From Xiphydria camelus (lineage: Eukaryota; Arthropoda; Insecta; Hymenoptera; Xiphydriidae): a stretch of DNA of 64,000 bases. The translations under genes and the position numbers were made by a program. Every line of letters starts with the position of its first letter. Position 1 is the stretch's first letter. The DNA is taken from the NCBI GenBank assembly GCA_963678675.1, contig OY783198.1, positions 2,237,001 through 2,301,000 of the forward strand, given 5' to 3'. Positions 1 through 12,581 of the stretch are shown here, piece by piece. Below the pieces are notes generated by a model, which saw nothing but the letters and a program-made list of their open reading frames with translations, was not told the DNA's origin and did no database searches.

Positions 1-52
1 GCGCGGCAGACAGCTCTTCGCGTTCGAACAGCTCGTCGCAGTTTCTGAGTAC
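1..52 (-). CDS. Gyg: Glycogenin coding exon 4, partial at window edge
   Basis: The acceptor reads TGTCACAG. In phase 0 the exon encodes [17 protein letters not shown], the segment directly following the DxD motif in animal glycogenins. It is cut by the window start rather than by a splice site. Confidence 0.92.
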
Positions 53-3000
53 CTGTGACAAGAAAAAAGTAAGAGTAGGTAAAGAGAAAAGAATCGCGAG
101 GAACGCCGGAATTATCGCAAAGTGATCATAACAATCGGAGGTAGTACTTACGAGGGTATCGGCATCGACGAAAACGCACTTTTCGTACTGAGTGAGCCTC
201 CAGCAATGCAATTTGGTGAAGGTGATGCCGAGCTCTGGCCTAGCCAGGAGTGCTAGATTCGCTTCGTCCTTCGAATCGAGAACATTTACTTCCTGGACGC
301 AAGTGAAGACGGATGCCAATTTTTCCCTATCGAAAACCCAAGAAGAATCGGTCATTAGCGCGAGAACACCATACAAACAATATTTCGTTCAATTCCAGTT
401 GTAGGATCGCGCGACGTATATGTAGACGCCGAACCGTCCGCCTTGCGGATCGACGTAATCAAACTCTTATCAAATTCAGTTCAGTTGTATAATAAGGCTG
501 GGTCACGTAGTCGCGGAGAATAAGCGTATTCCGAAGAGAAATGAAGCGGAAAAAGACCTGTTCCGGAATGTCTCAGGAATTTCCGTTAGCGGTTATTCTA
601 TCGATAATCTCGTTGAATGAACTTCCGAACTAATGTGTTTGCAAACAGGCGCGTTGGAAGTTGCAACCAGATCGCACTTGAACTTTACGAGTCAATGCCA
701 AAAGCTCTCGCGGCTTTCAAATCCTTCGCTAGCGATTGCAATTCGGATTCGATTTTTACCCGAATCGGGATTGTGCGCGACGATCTTTACGAAAGCCAAC
801 GCTCATTCCGTCTACGCTGCGGCAAGAATTGATTTTTCATCGGCTTCGGTTGTGTCCGTTTCTCGACAACGTCTCGCGGAAGGCGAAGACGCGTCTTTTT
901 GCCGAGTTATCGATTGTCGCTCCAACGGCATTACCGGCACGCGTTGCCGAGGACTTCAAATTCCTTTCGTTTTATCCTACTTTCCTCGACATGCATGTGC
1001 GCGCGGCGTTGAGAAATGACAGTGATGACTACCTCATCACTTCGGTGACGCCAGGTGTAATCAAAACGGCGAGGTCGTGCGCGGTGCCAACCCGGCGCAG
1101 AGAGTGCGCCAGGACCAACGCGCCTAAGGAATAGGAGTCGTTTGTGGCTAGCGTGACCCATGCGAACCCTGAAACAAACGGGAAAAAAGTCAATCGATCG
1201 GTTGCGACTCCGAATGCCGAGGTAGAGTCGGGAGAACCTGAAACGTGTGACGATTTTGGGAGATAAAGGCGCGATGAAAAGTAATTGGAGAACGGCCAAC
1301 CGAGGAGTACCCGCGCACCGCTATATTCGCGCGTCTTTATTTTCATTCTTCCACGCGTCGCGACGCAGTAGCGCATAGATTGCGTTGTTGGCTCCGTTTC
1401 GACGGCGCGCTCGAAACGCGTGGCGTTTGACGAGAAACAAAGTCCCGAGCGAAATCGAGTTACACCTCGCTCGCGATCGTACACGTACGTCGCTCGATTG
1501 ACGATGATGTATCTCACCAGGAAGCCAAATTGAAAGAGCGATATCCGAACGAAATATTAACCGCCTCTCGCCAAGTGTTTACTCTTGCGCGACCGTGATG
1601 GATACAACCATTCGGACGCGTGGTATCACCGGATCAAAATAAAACAAACGTATCTTTTGGCCGGATTTCAAAAGCGGTTGCGCTGACGCAAATTCGAGCG
1701 TCACTTTGTGGTGCACCCACAGTTTTGCGCGCCTTCATAAAAATCTAGAATTACGCGGAAACCGAATTCCGCGCGTCTGCCATGCGGATTACGTATTTTC
1801 GTCGCGGCGGGTTGACCACCTCTCGAAATCTCCTTGGAATCGAAAGGGGTGATCGCCAATGGAGGCTGGGAGAGGTGACGGTGTGGCGATAATACAATGA
1901 TGCCCCGCGAACACAATTTATTGTTGCTAACGAATCGCATAACGGCACGGGTGAACGTCTGTTATACGGTACTTGGAAGTTATGTAATCGCGGAGATAAA
2001 TGTGCCCGAATTACATGTCGACGATCCGGGTATGTAGTAGAGTTCAGAGTGTTATCGGTTAGGAATGGACGCGTTCGTTCGTACGCGGTGGCAGCTTTCT
2101 TTGCGTCGTCGGCCGTCACGTTGGACGATGCGACTATCAAGAAAAACTTGTGGTATGGGAAGATGGTATTGCGAATAAAAATTCTTAGTTGGAAAATTGG
2201 TGATAATTTCTTCGAAGGCGTTTTGCTTGACTGGCGGTATCGTTTCATACGAGATGTTTTTGTACAGGTTTCGAGATCGGGTGTATTTTGATAATTTCAC
2301 CCCATTTTTCCGAGACTTTGGCTATAACGCAGTCTGTGCGATCTTAGAGAAGAAAATACACGAGTCACACACACATTGGAGACTGGACATTGGCGGATAT
2401 CTAACTCTCGGGGTATCTATAAGTATACAAAATATATTTCAACGTTGATTTCTTCGGATTATCGCGAGATTTTATACATAGTTATACGCTTTGCTTCATC
2501 TTGTTCGCGACGAATCATTTCTTAATGTGCAATACTAAGGAAAGTGATGCCAATTAACGACTATTCGCACATTCTCTTTGTACACTAAACACGGTATTAA
2601 TTGCCGTGAATGTCGAGGTGTCCTCGATAACCTTTCATAAGTGAAAAAAATGTAGCGTAGCATGAACTAGACACGTGGCACATAACAAATCTGCTGGAGA
2701 AATCGATTTCGACACGATGAATGATGACGCGTTTTGCTCTCGTCAATCATCTAAATTTATTCCATGAGGAATGTTTCCTTGTAGATTCTGCCAAAATTCG
2801 AAATCTCTGGAATCGATCGCTCGACCATTCTCTCTATCTCAGATATTTTTTTTACGCTGGTTACAAAAAACACGATTATTAGGTCGATTTCTGAAAGGAA
2901 ATTCAAGATATCGGCGATTGTATGTATAACAAATTATTTTTTCACAAAAAATTGTCGATATCTCGATGTTTTTTTTGAGATTTGCTCGATAAATCTATGA

Positions 3001-6000
3001 TTTTCGAAATCAACACGAAAAGATACATAAGATAAGGTGGTCGAGAACTCGATTTCAGAGATTTCGACAATTATAGACTCACTGGGGGAATCTCGGGAGA
3101 ACACCGAGATATCGACGATTTTGTATGAAAACATAATTTTTGCGTACGTAAAATTACCGATATTTCCTTTGAGATATCAAACTAATAACTGTGTTTCTCA
3201 TAATCAACATGAAAAAAAAAACAAAAGATAAGACGGCCCAGAATTCGATTCCAGAGATTTCGATTTTCGGCAAAATGTATTTGACCATTGACCATCTATT
3301 TCATTCGCCGATTTTTGCCGTATGCCATTATTTACGCACATTGCACGCGTACCGGAAGAATAATACTACTGGAAAAGTCATCGCCGCAATATCGGGTACA
3401 ACGTCCGCGTCGAGTACAAACGAGATATGCGAACGTATGAATGAAGTATGCGATACGTGCACGCGCGGGGATCGAGAGGGCGGATAAACGCGAGGAACAA
3501 TAGTCGTTATGAGGAAAGGGGAAGCGAGAGGAGCTCCGGCGCACGTGTATCGTATTTCCACTACCCGCGGTGTTCTCGAAAACACCTTGCAGTTGAATGC
3601 CAGTGAATCTCAGCTGGTAAATTCGTACCTCTCTCGTGTTACGCGACGCGTCATTGTCGGGAAGGATACATCGACATACGATCAAAGCATTTGTGCAGTG
3701 CATCGACGAAGCGCGTAGCAAAATTCTCAAAATTTCTCTGCGACCTTAAAGCGAAGATTCGAGCTCATCTCATAACACACGGCGTTTAATATCGATGATA
3801 TCGATCGGTCATATATACTCGATTCATTCAAGGTATGTATGATATTTAAAAATATTAGTTCGCCTTTGAGAGACGCGGAGGTAAAACATACATATGCAGG
3901 TACATTATGATACCGAGAAGTAACCCGAGAGGCAGAGAGTGCCGGCGTCTGGTCGTACCCATACGGGTTTATATTTATAACGCGCCGGTCCGGCTTATAA
4001 TAGCCGGTAAAAGTCTCCCGTTTGCGTGAAATGCGCGCGTCTCGTCCTCCTTGTCGTAGGTCAAGCACCGAGTATGTCGGTTAATACGACGACCGACGCG
4101 TGACATCGCTCGTGTCGGCGACGATCTCGTCCGATCGGTTCGGACGATTGAGATTAATTGCAACGTATTTTCGAGAGAAAAAGGGAGAAAGAAACACGAA
4201 CCGTGCGATGAACGGAACAATCTCAACTTTGCGTTTCGAAACTATGTAATTCTGGCCCGCTCTCTACTCTCGATCCCTCGAGCTCGGCTACTGCACGATA
4301 GCACGGCCTTCCAAGGAGCGCGGAGCTCCGATCCAAGCAGCTGAGGTTACACCGCGTACGCCGTATCCGCGGATACTGTTTCCAACTGGCTCGTGCATAC
4401 GACAAAAACCACGACCAAACAACAATCTAGGCGTGATATCGAGGATTCCGTCGTAGAATAAAGCGACTGCCGATCTCACGTGAAAGAGTTCGCGAGATCG
4501 TTGCAGTGTCTGTACGCTGCGTGCGGAAATTGCAGGGTATTAGGCGCGTACGCGTGCATGCCTACCCGCCTCGAGATTATTTCGGTGCAACGATTTCTCT
4601 CCTCCCTTTTTTCCCCCCGAGAGATAATATAAATAAATCGATTTCTCCCCTCTCTTTCACTCTCTCTTTGATTCGTCGCTTGTATTTTCGGGTCCTCGTT
4701 TATATGTACGTCTTTTACATCGAGCGGCTTTAATTAAATAATCTCTCGTCTCGTTTCGTCCCTCCCTCTCACTCGTGCCCTTTGCAACAACGCGCTACTG
4801 GGTGATGCTGGAGAATTATCCTCGCTTGTCGCCTTTAAATATCAATTTCTGGATGCCGCGTGAGATTTTCCTCTCGTTATCATTTGCTTGCCGACGCGCG
4901 CTCTCTCATCGTGGTGTAATTTTTTTTTTTTTTTCGTTAAACTTCCTAATTGTCCGCGAGAACAGGAGCAATTTTCAATCAAGCCACCCCGAAGAGAAGT
5001 CATTTCGGTTCCGCTCGAGGAATTCGACAATTTCTTACCCTTCTATACACCCACGGGACAGATATTACGCCGGCGATACGGTAACTAATGAGTTAATATT
5101 GAACGATACACATAATCGGTATAATTAAAAGGTCATACACGATGCGCGGTCGTTACGAAATTTAAAACGAAAACAAGTTTACGTCGTTACGGTCGATTCA
5201 TGCTGTCGCGGTACTCATACCGAGCCGAATATAGCGAGTCTTCTTCGAGATATTGTACGCACCCATACGCGCGTACAGACGCACACGCACACGACACTTT
5301 ACACGGTGGAATGCAACGAAAGTAGATAGGCTTGGAATAACCACCGGGGTGCGCTGTCAAAAATAGTCCCTAGACCGGAACCAACGAAAATAAGTTCGAA
5401 ATCTACAGTCGGGGCATCGCGTTAGGGTCCTCTGCATTCGGGTACATTACACGAAAGTAGCCGAAGCACGAGATATCGCGGGGCCAAGAATTACAAACTC
5501 ACCGGTGGATAAGGAACGCGAGGATTTACCAAAATAACTCACAATCCGACCCCCCATCTTCCACCCTCACGATCTCTCTCTTTTATTTCGATTAAAGTAC
5601 AAGGGGGGAAAGGCGGGTGCTATTTGCGGAAAAGAAAAGGATAAACCGCTATATACACAATCGCCCCCGAATCTTCCCACGCGTGGAAACTATATTTCTT
5701 TCTCGCGTTGGACCGAGTTGACGATTACGGCGCCTGCAGAAAATGTAGGACGCGTGCTCGCCGGAAATCGTGAAAATAGTTTTCTCCCACGAAATTTGGC
5801 AACAGTATCAAGGACGCGTGTCGCGGTATCAGGGTCCACGTCGTATTACACGTGTTGGAAAGTCGTATAATGCACGTGTGCTGTATCGCCCAATGTAAAG
5901 TGATGATGTATAACGTCGAATTTGAGATGAATTTGATTCAACGGCTTTATTGAACGCGATCGTTTACGAAGTATTGAAAATCAACAAAATTTAGCGAACA

Positions 6001-7913
6001 TTTATAGTTGAGGATATTTTTTAATGCTCAATCAAAATTAAAATCGATGTACATTCGTGTAATTGTATTCTTCCATTTTCCGTTCAGTTAATAAAGTTAC
6101 GTTAAAGAAAGTAGCTGCACGTGGAGACTTCCTCGACCCACTATACGTATCTGTCGATAATTTCGAGACAATTTGAATATAGAAATGCTTAATACGATAT
6201 GTCCGGCATTTGGCAAAGAGCCGTCTGCTCCTCCTCTTGGAGCGCCAGGAATAAACCGCCCTGGAGACACGGCTGTCGCGACACACCCAGCCGACTTATT
6301 TTATTTTACGTGGAACGTCTCTGTGCCCAATAAAAACACGCCATGAAAAAAGGTCGCTTGTTTGCACCCGGTCCGACTTTGGAAAGCGATCTACAAAGGT
6401 AGTCGAAAGTATGTTTGCCGGGAATAGCGAGCCACGATAAAGAAAGCATACGAGGCGTTGCACTAATTATACCCGGGGTACGGAATTTGTGTGTGGTTTC
6501 TATAGACGTGATAAGATCCCAGAGATATTCCCAATAGGAGACACTATCGAATTTATTATTAAAAAAGCGCTATGACGAACGCAGAGGACTGGTTCTCGAC
6601 GACACACTAAACATCTAACGCTCGCATTTTCCAATGGCAAAACTCTGTCGTCGAGAACGTTGGCTAACCGAATATAAACACGGCACTAATAATCAAAATA
6701 TTCCGCGACTTTCGCCGTTCCGTCGGCAGGATTTAACGTCGTTAACGGTCGTTGCCGAAAACAGGTACTCTACAGCGAGCACAGATATTAGCCCAATAGG
6801 GATCGAATGCTCACTGGACCATCACATCTGTGCCAAACGCGTGACCATATTTTCCCGTACTAGGTCATGGGTTCGCAAGCGTGTCTCGAGGGTGCAGAGG
6901 AAAGGACGGAAAGCGGGATGAATTGTGTACTCTACTTGCTCCGAAATAAAAATTCGAATAAGAAAATAGTTTTAATAGATGAATCATGAATATTCATGGC
7001 TAGCGAGTGACATGGGTGGAATTAATTTGAATTCTGTACAATGTTAAAATTATTTATTTAAAATAGAGGCTTACAAAGATCTGTATAGCTTTCGCTTGAT
7101 ATGTAAATAATGAATGTCAGTTTCTCGTCTTGGTGCGAGGCAAAATTATAAATTAAAAAAATACTCTGCCGCCCCGAAAATTGTTTACGAACTGTGGGAG
7201 GGAATTGGAGACTCACAAAAGTATTTTTTTTAAATTCCGATATGTGAAATAATTAATATCGAAATTCTAAAACCATCCTACACATACCGCTCGTGTTATT
7301 CGCTAAGTTTACTGTTTTTATTTAACTTGTGTCATTTTTAGAAAAAAGTTAAATGCAAAACTGTTCCGATTTTCACCTTTTCTCTGACAGCACGCTCATA
7401 CATTTTGCCATATCTCGCAAGAATTCGGTACGTACCGGCGAGACTCGAAATTAGATAGGAAGCACAAAGAGAAGAAAAGATAAATTAAAAAGCTCAACTC
7501 TCGCTATCTTTTCCCGGCAGTATCTGACCAGCAATAAAAAGATATGTATATACGTGCAAGTTCAGCGAAACCATTCGTTCCACGCGCGCGGGTCAATAAT
7601 ACTGTACTGAAACCTCGAAGGATTTACGCCGAAAAAATTTATACGCTTTCGGGGCGGTGTTCCGGTGAATAACCGAGTTAAAAACTTTATGCGTTTCAAG
7701 GTCATCGGGTCAAGCCGGCTGCCGGCGACGTTATCATTCCAGCGAATGCGACTCGGTGAGTCTCCCAAGCTACGAGAACAGATAGGTAGGAGCTGACAGA
7801 GAAAGAGAGAGAAGAAGAAGATGCATTTATTATTGGATCTACGAGAGAGAGAGAGAGAAAGAGAGAGAGAGAAAAAGGGAAAGGAGATAATTGAATTTTG
7901 ACTTACCACTCAT
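1..7913 (-). CDS. Gyg: Glycogenin, 5' part (coding exons 1-4, gene runs off the window start)
   Basis: Glycogenin is a GT8-family glucosyltransferase that glucosylates its own tyrosine to make the primer for glycogen synthase in the cytoplasm. Four coding pieces join in phase on the minus strand: 7913-7907, 1168-1033, 326-152 and 52-1. The product begins [20 protein letters not shown]. It continues with the family motifs [16 protein letters not shown] (residues 83-98) and the metal and UDP-glucose binding DAD at residues 102-104, the same numbering as human GYG1. It then reads [17 protein letters not shown] before the window edge. The tyrosine acceptor and the C-terminal glycogen-synthase-binding tail lie outside the window. 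All three introns have GT-AG ends and the reading phases agree (1, 2, 0). The identification is firm from conserved residues; only the first 7-nt exon is inferred. Confidence 0.93.
152..326 (-). CDS. Gyg: Glycogenin coding exon 3 (DxD catalytic motif)
   Basis: The acceptor ends GATAG and the donor is GTAAGT. The exon starts by completing the Arg codon split with exon 2 and ends on a whole codon. It encodes the [18 protein letters not shown] segment and the DAD motif, which binds manganese and UDP-glucose in GT8 enzymes. Confidence 0.95.
1033..1168 (-). CDS. Gyg: Glycogenin coding exon 2 (N-terminal Rossmann strand)
   Basis: The acceptor is a pyrimidine-rich tract ending TTTCAG just above 1168. 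The exon encodes [20 protein letters not shown] and then [20 protein letters not shown], ending at ATG-AG with donor GTAGTC. It carries the first beta strand and the conserved T-N-D-x-Y-x-x-G-A-L nucleotide-sugar binding segment of glycogenins. Confidence 0.93.
1169..7906 (-). other. Glycogenin intron 1 (6.7 kb)
   Basis: This is a GT-AG intron between the 7-nt start exon and exon 2. It holds a foldback repeat array (2786-3260), GA-rich microsatellite just inside the donor (about 7840-7875), and AT-rich sequence with no credible exon. Open frames inside it are short, lack splice support and match no family I recognise. Confidence 0.6.
2786..3260. repeat. Foldback repeat family A, copy 1
   Basis: Two complementary arms face each other. 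The left arm contains AAATCTCTGGAATCGATCGC with CTCGACCAT; the right arm contains the reverse (GGTGGTCGAGAACTCGATTTC, then AGAGATTTCGA). A second partial arm follows at 3220-3260. The same arms recur at 25.0-25.8 kb, 28.1 kb and 46.3 kb. It is non-coding and probably a derivative of a non-autonomous DNA element. Confidence 0.6.
7907..7913 (-). CDS. Gyg: Glycogenin coding exon 1 (7 nt: ATG AGT G)
   Basis: The minus strand reads ATGAGTG followed by the donor GTAAGT (7906-7901). It leaves one base, which pairs exactly with the two spare bases at the start of the 1033-1168 exon and gives M-S-G-F-A-W-V. This is the expected length and start for glycogenin and puts the DAD motif at residues 102-104. 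The exon is tiny and the intron is 6.7 kb, so the call rests on phase, donor quality and residue numbering. An alternative first exon elsewhere cannot be excluded. Confidence 0.65.
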
Positions 7914-7937
7914 GGCTGACGAGGGATCTGCGTATTC

Positions 7938-7970
7938 TTTTTAAATCTTCGTATACACCCACTATATATA
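7938..7970 (-). promoter_or_regulatory. Candidate TATA promoter of glycogenin
   Basis: On the minus strand an 8-bp TATATATA lies at 7970-7963, 50 bp upstream of the proposed ATG. A start site about 30 bp downstream would leave a 5' leader of roughly 25 nt. The placement fits a TATA-type core promoter, but no initiator was confirmed and AT-rich sequence makes chance matches common. Confidence 0.35.
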
Positions 7971-10900
7971 CTTAGAAACCCCGGTGCGACCGACAAACGT
8001 GTTCTCCCTGCCAGTACCACAACACGAGTGAAACGGAGTAAAAATTCGGTTCTACCGTTGGGACGCCCCCTTTAGTAAAACACGACATTTAATTTCTGCA
8101 TTATCGATGGACCAACGATGGCTCCTGACAGTTTTCATCTTTACCGACGGAACACTGACACTCGAGCATAGTGTCATCTCTCGGAATAAGTTCGAAACCT
8201 CGATAGAAAATTGATTTTTTTTACGAAGGGTACTTATCATAGCAAGGGAAAATTTGGTTACTTTTAGGAATACCTTTTAGGGGTATTTTTATGTATCGCT
8301 CTCGTAAAATTCTAATTTCAATAATCACATTAATTAGTGTAAGTTTACAGGTACTCTTCAGATGGTGTCATTAGTTCGTTCTTATATCTTTGCACTCCAA
8401 GGAAACAATTCTTTTGCATAATTCTTAGTACGTCGAATAAATGATTACACCACTGTAAAAGGAAGAATAGTGAAACCATAAACAAATAGGAATACACCCT
8501 TCTTCTCTTTTTTTTTTGATTATTCAGCATAGAAATTACCGAGCAAAAGTGCAAAAGTTGCCAGTAGATACGATCCGTCATACGTCTGCCGTCTCGCCGG
8601 TCCTCCGTACGGTGGCGGACATATGACGAACCGTATCTACTGGCCGCCAGCTTCGACGGGATCATAAGAAATTGTAGAGCGGCCGACGTATGTCGGGTCG
8701 TACCTACTGGCTGCTATAAGCTCCGACTGCAGCCTCAGCAACATTCTAATTAATTCGATTTCTCGCGTATCGTTCCTTTTCGCGTTTCTGGACGTTCGCC
8801 GTTTTCTTCGCGAACTTCTTGCCGAATTTTTTCGTCCCTAGATCGAATCGCGTGACCAGCACGGTTTCTCACCCGCAATCCGGAAATGTTTTCTTCGTTA
8901 TACCATCGTAGCGGCGACGACGGCGGTAGCGGGTGGCGGCAGCGCAACGGCTAGCGCTGCGCTCGTATCGGTGAGAGGTGGGTGCGCTCGGGACGCAAGG
9001 TTGGAGGCGGGGCCAGGACCGAGCCTCGGAACAAGTGAAATTGTATCGCTTCGGCGTTCCAGATAGAAAGTACGCTGAGGTGTATCGCGGAGCGCCCGAG
9101 TAACTCGCTACTTATCTTTGGTCCTGGTCCAAAAGGAGAAAACTGACGCCATACGCGCGCGCGGAGGCGATGTGTTTACTTGAGCGCGGCGCCTCTCGCT
9201 GTGTACGACGTACGCCTTCGTTGCGAGGTGAAGATCGATACGCGGATCCCCCGGTAGATCCGATCGCGTAAATCTATACATAGTACCCCGCCACCATCGG
9301 GAACGACCATATAAGAAAAGTTGGTGGACCTCGTAGGTGGGTTCCGCGCGCGCTGTTCCGTTATGTTCCACCCACCTTTATTTTATGTGGATCACAGTAG
9401 TGGAAGGGGCGCCGCGACGTGCGCATAACGCGTCTTATATCATCCTCCGCGAGTGTATATCGAGCGTTTTACAGGTTTACATAAGGACTCTCGAAGGAGT
9501 TGGCACTTGGTGACTTTACGCTCGCGTAAAGGCGAGGGGACTCCACGAGGCGAATGCACGCTCGGGCTCGTGTCTCGCCGGATGACGACGGATTGGAACG
9601 AACGTCGATTTTCCGGCCGTTCTCCGCGAGGGGATACGCGTCTAGTAGTTTTGCGATTATTTCTGTTTTCGCTTCTCTGGAAGCGTTCTCTCTCCGCTTG
9701 TCTCGATATAGCGATTTCGTTGAACCATGAAATCTGAGCGATGATTTAGAAAGTTTATGAAAATGATTTTCCCGAGTAAACAAAAAATATTCGCCAGTCG
9801 CTAGAAACGAAAGTTCGAAATTAGAAGGTCAATTCGTTTCGACCGCATTTATTTTAGGAGCAAGTGGCAAGTCCTATCGATGGTCAGACTTCCCGCGCGG
9901 AAACGTCTTCATTCTTGATCTTCGCACGTGTGAGTTCGCAGCCGTCACTTCGAGACTACGGCTTCTCGCGCGAGGCTGTGTGAAATGCCCGGCCCACGAG
10001 CGAACGAACGACGGGTAATTCAATGCTGAATCATAGGATAAACATAGCGAGGTCCGTACTCTCTCTCTCTCTCTCTCTCTTCTCTTCCTGAACTTTACAT
10101 ATATGTATTGTGATCGGCACGCTCGACCGAGTCGCTGGGGGATACCGACCTCACGCCACGATGCCTTCTGAGCGCACGCGTTTTTCCCATTTTACGGATA
10201 ATAATAATAATCCTCGATCCGCATCCTGGAAGATTTGCCGAGCGTTCGCGGTAATCCCGCCTGAATGTCTCACGACGAGGCTCGTTTGAATATCATCTGT
10301 ATATCTGCGCGCGTATACCTATATCACGATGGAAAAGTTCAACGAGGACTCGCGGCCTTCGAGGAGAGTCGCAGGAATTTCCTCTCGCGCGTCGATCGAG
10401 ACTTTCAGCTCGTCGTTCTCGTTGTGCAAAAATCGCCGCGTTTCCGCGTCCGCGTAAGAACGGAATCGCGGGAGTAGGAAGGAATAAAACGGCGAGTAAG
10501 AATAACGAGATCGACATTGACGAGAGAAAAATGCGTCCGGCTCTGAAAAGGAGGAGTACAATTTGACGTATGCCGGAACGAAGGGAGAAGTGGAATAGCC
10601 CCGAAGTGAACCGGCCACGAGCAGAGATGAAGATAAACCGAAGCATCGCGGTACAACTGTACGCGCTGCGAAAGGGAAGGAGACGAAGAAGAGAAATATT
10701 TTTAGATGCGCGAGAGAAGTTACGCAGAAAAACCGAGCCGTGTCGACGAGGAACTGCTGTATTCGTCAGACACGAACGGTAACGCATGGTCGAGACCAGT
10801 GAAAACGCTAATTGCCCGGGAGAAATCATTAATTATGTCGCTACTTAATTTTCTTCGAAGCTCCAGCCTGTCTAACTATGTGAAAAATTCTCACGTCCGG

Positions 10901-11955
10901 AGAACGCCTCCGTACAGTCAAGATCACGGACGAGTCGCACCTCGCGGACGACTCTCCGTAGTTTACACTTCCGTCGAGCGATGCGGGCTCCTACGCTGGC
11001 GCGCAACATCGAGGATTTCGTTATGCATCGAGACGGCCTCGCGCTTCCTCGGCTGATGCGAATTTCTCGTCGGACTCGTTGTCATTCCCGCGGGGAATCA
11101 CCTCGGATTCGGCGGTGTCCGCTCTCGGGGCAACCGTCGGGAGGTCTTAAAGCCGCGTACGCACCCCGAAGGTCGCATCGTTCGCTCTTTATTCCGTATT
11201 CGGGACGCACGGTCCGAGCGCGACACGCCTGCCATTTGTTTGCCCAATACGGCTCTGCGCCGCGCATTGTCCCGAAATGGGGAATTCGTGTAACGCGCGC
11301 GCGCGCGCGCCGGTGGAACTCCTTGTGCCGTGGCGCGTCGCTTTTCACGGCGATGCGCAACGCGTATGCGACGCGGAAAGCGGCGTAGGGTACGGTGGAG
11401 TGAGGGAAATGTCAGCGCGACAGATGCGTTTCTCCCTTGGACTCGAGGATTTGATGATAAAAAAAAAAAGGAGAAATTCATCTTGCATTTACGATTGAAA
11501 AAGATTTCTTCTCGACGAGACGGTGTCGCACTTGTCGCGTGATGATGCGATCGTATCTTCACCGAGATGCGAATATTTATGACGCTCTACTGACGCGATC
11601 TCTTGTGACGAACAAAAACTCTCGTACCGCGAGGCGCGAGGAATTCGTCGTAGAAGCGAAGAGAAAGAGCGGGGAATAAGAAGGGGGACGCGCGGAGGAA
11701 AAAAGGGTTCATTTCTCCTACGTCTGCTCTTGCTTCACTCGCGGATGGTTTCGAGTCGACTCGTTGCGCTCTCCCGGATTCCGTGCTGACGACCGGGGTA
11801 AAAATGCCAGTCGTAAAGTCGGCTCGCTTCCGCGGTTCGCGGTAAGTCTCGCCGTGGCGATTAAAATGCCAGCGAGGGGGAGGAACAGCGCTTGATTTTA
11901 GGAACGAAGGTGCACCGTATTGATGCTTAAAGATTCGATGCGATGATCACTTCTG
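7971..11955. other. Non-coding stretch upstream of glycogenin
   Basis: This stretch is GC- and CpG-rich from about 8900 to 11900, with hairpin family C (8566-8728), a CT run at 10060-10082 and a CG run near 11296-11312. Overlapping open frames of 70-178 codons on both strands have no family resemblance, no shared splice structure and compositions typical of stop-poor CG-rich DNA. I see no gene. Confidence 0.5.
8566..8728. repeat. Hairpin repeat family C, copy 1
   Basis: The left arm GTTGCCAGTAGATACGATCC and the right arm CGTATCTACTGGCCGCCAGC are near-perfect inverses around a short loop. A third, partial arm follows at 8680-8728. A related hairpin lies at 62692-62797 in the GEF 3' region. 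It is a short foldback or MITE-like element upstream of the glycogenin promoter. Confidence 0.55.
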
Positions 11956-12581
11956 CACTGAGAAGAATAAGTTGGTTAAAATAACAAAACGCATCCGGTT
12001 GAACGAGTTTAGTTATTGTAACCAAAAAATACTAGTAAATTATACCAAATATTAAGTTATGTTAACTACTCGTATAATACATATTTAATTATTCCAACTA
12101 CATGTCTAGTTATTCTAACCAGAAAAAATGGTCAGTTGAACCGATGGAAGATGTGGTCTCCAGGATTTTGGTTAGATTGGCCAAGTTTTTTTTTAACCAT
12201 AGTAACATTTCAATACTTAAATAAAATTTGTTGAATAATTTTATTTACTTTTTTTAATTTTAATTTTATTACTTGGTTTACATTATGAATGATTTGAAGG
12301 ATCACTAAATCGAAGTAACTAGGATAAAAGTTTTAAACAATTGAATTGCAGTCAATAAATATTAATTACAAATTAATTTATCTTATTTATTTATAATAAA
12401 TTTGAAGCTTCACAAAGCATTTTAATTTCGAATTAGAAAGAGATTTAGAAAATATATCCAAATTTTAATTGAAACCAATATTCGAGATAAATGGTTGTTA
12501 ATAATTTAATTGAAAATTATTTTCAATTAAAGAAATTCTCCAGGATTTGTGTTAGATTGACCACGTCTTTTTCTCACTGTG
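11956..12581. mobile_element. MITE with CACTGAGA-type ends (626 bp, AT-rich)
   Basis: It begins CACTGAGAAGAATAA and ends TTTTTCTCACTGTG, an imperfect terminal inverted repeat. The interior is AT-rich and non-coding, and carries a direct repeat CTCCAGGATTT...GTTAGATTG at about 12159 and 12538. The sharp AT-rich block inside GC-rich surroundings supports an insertion. Confidence 0.6.

Noticed and set aside
3540..4480. Frames of 60-132 codons in glycogenin intron 1
   Set aside because: No domain, no consistent splice sites, overlapping on both strands.
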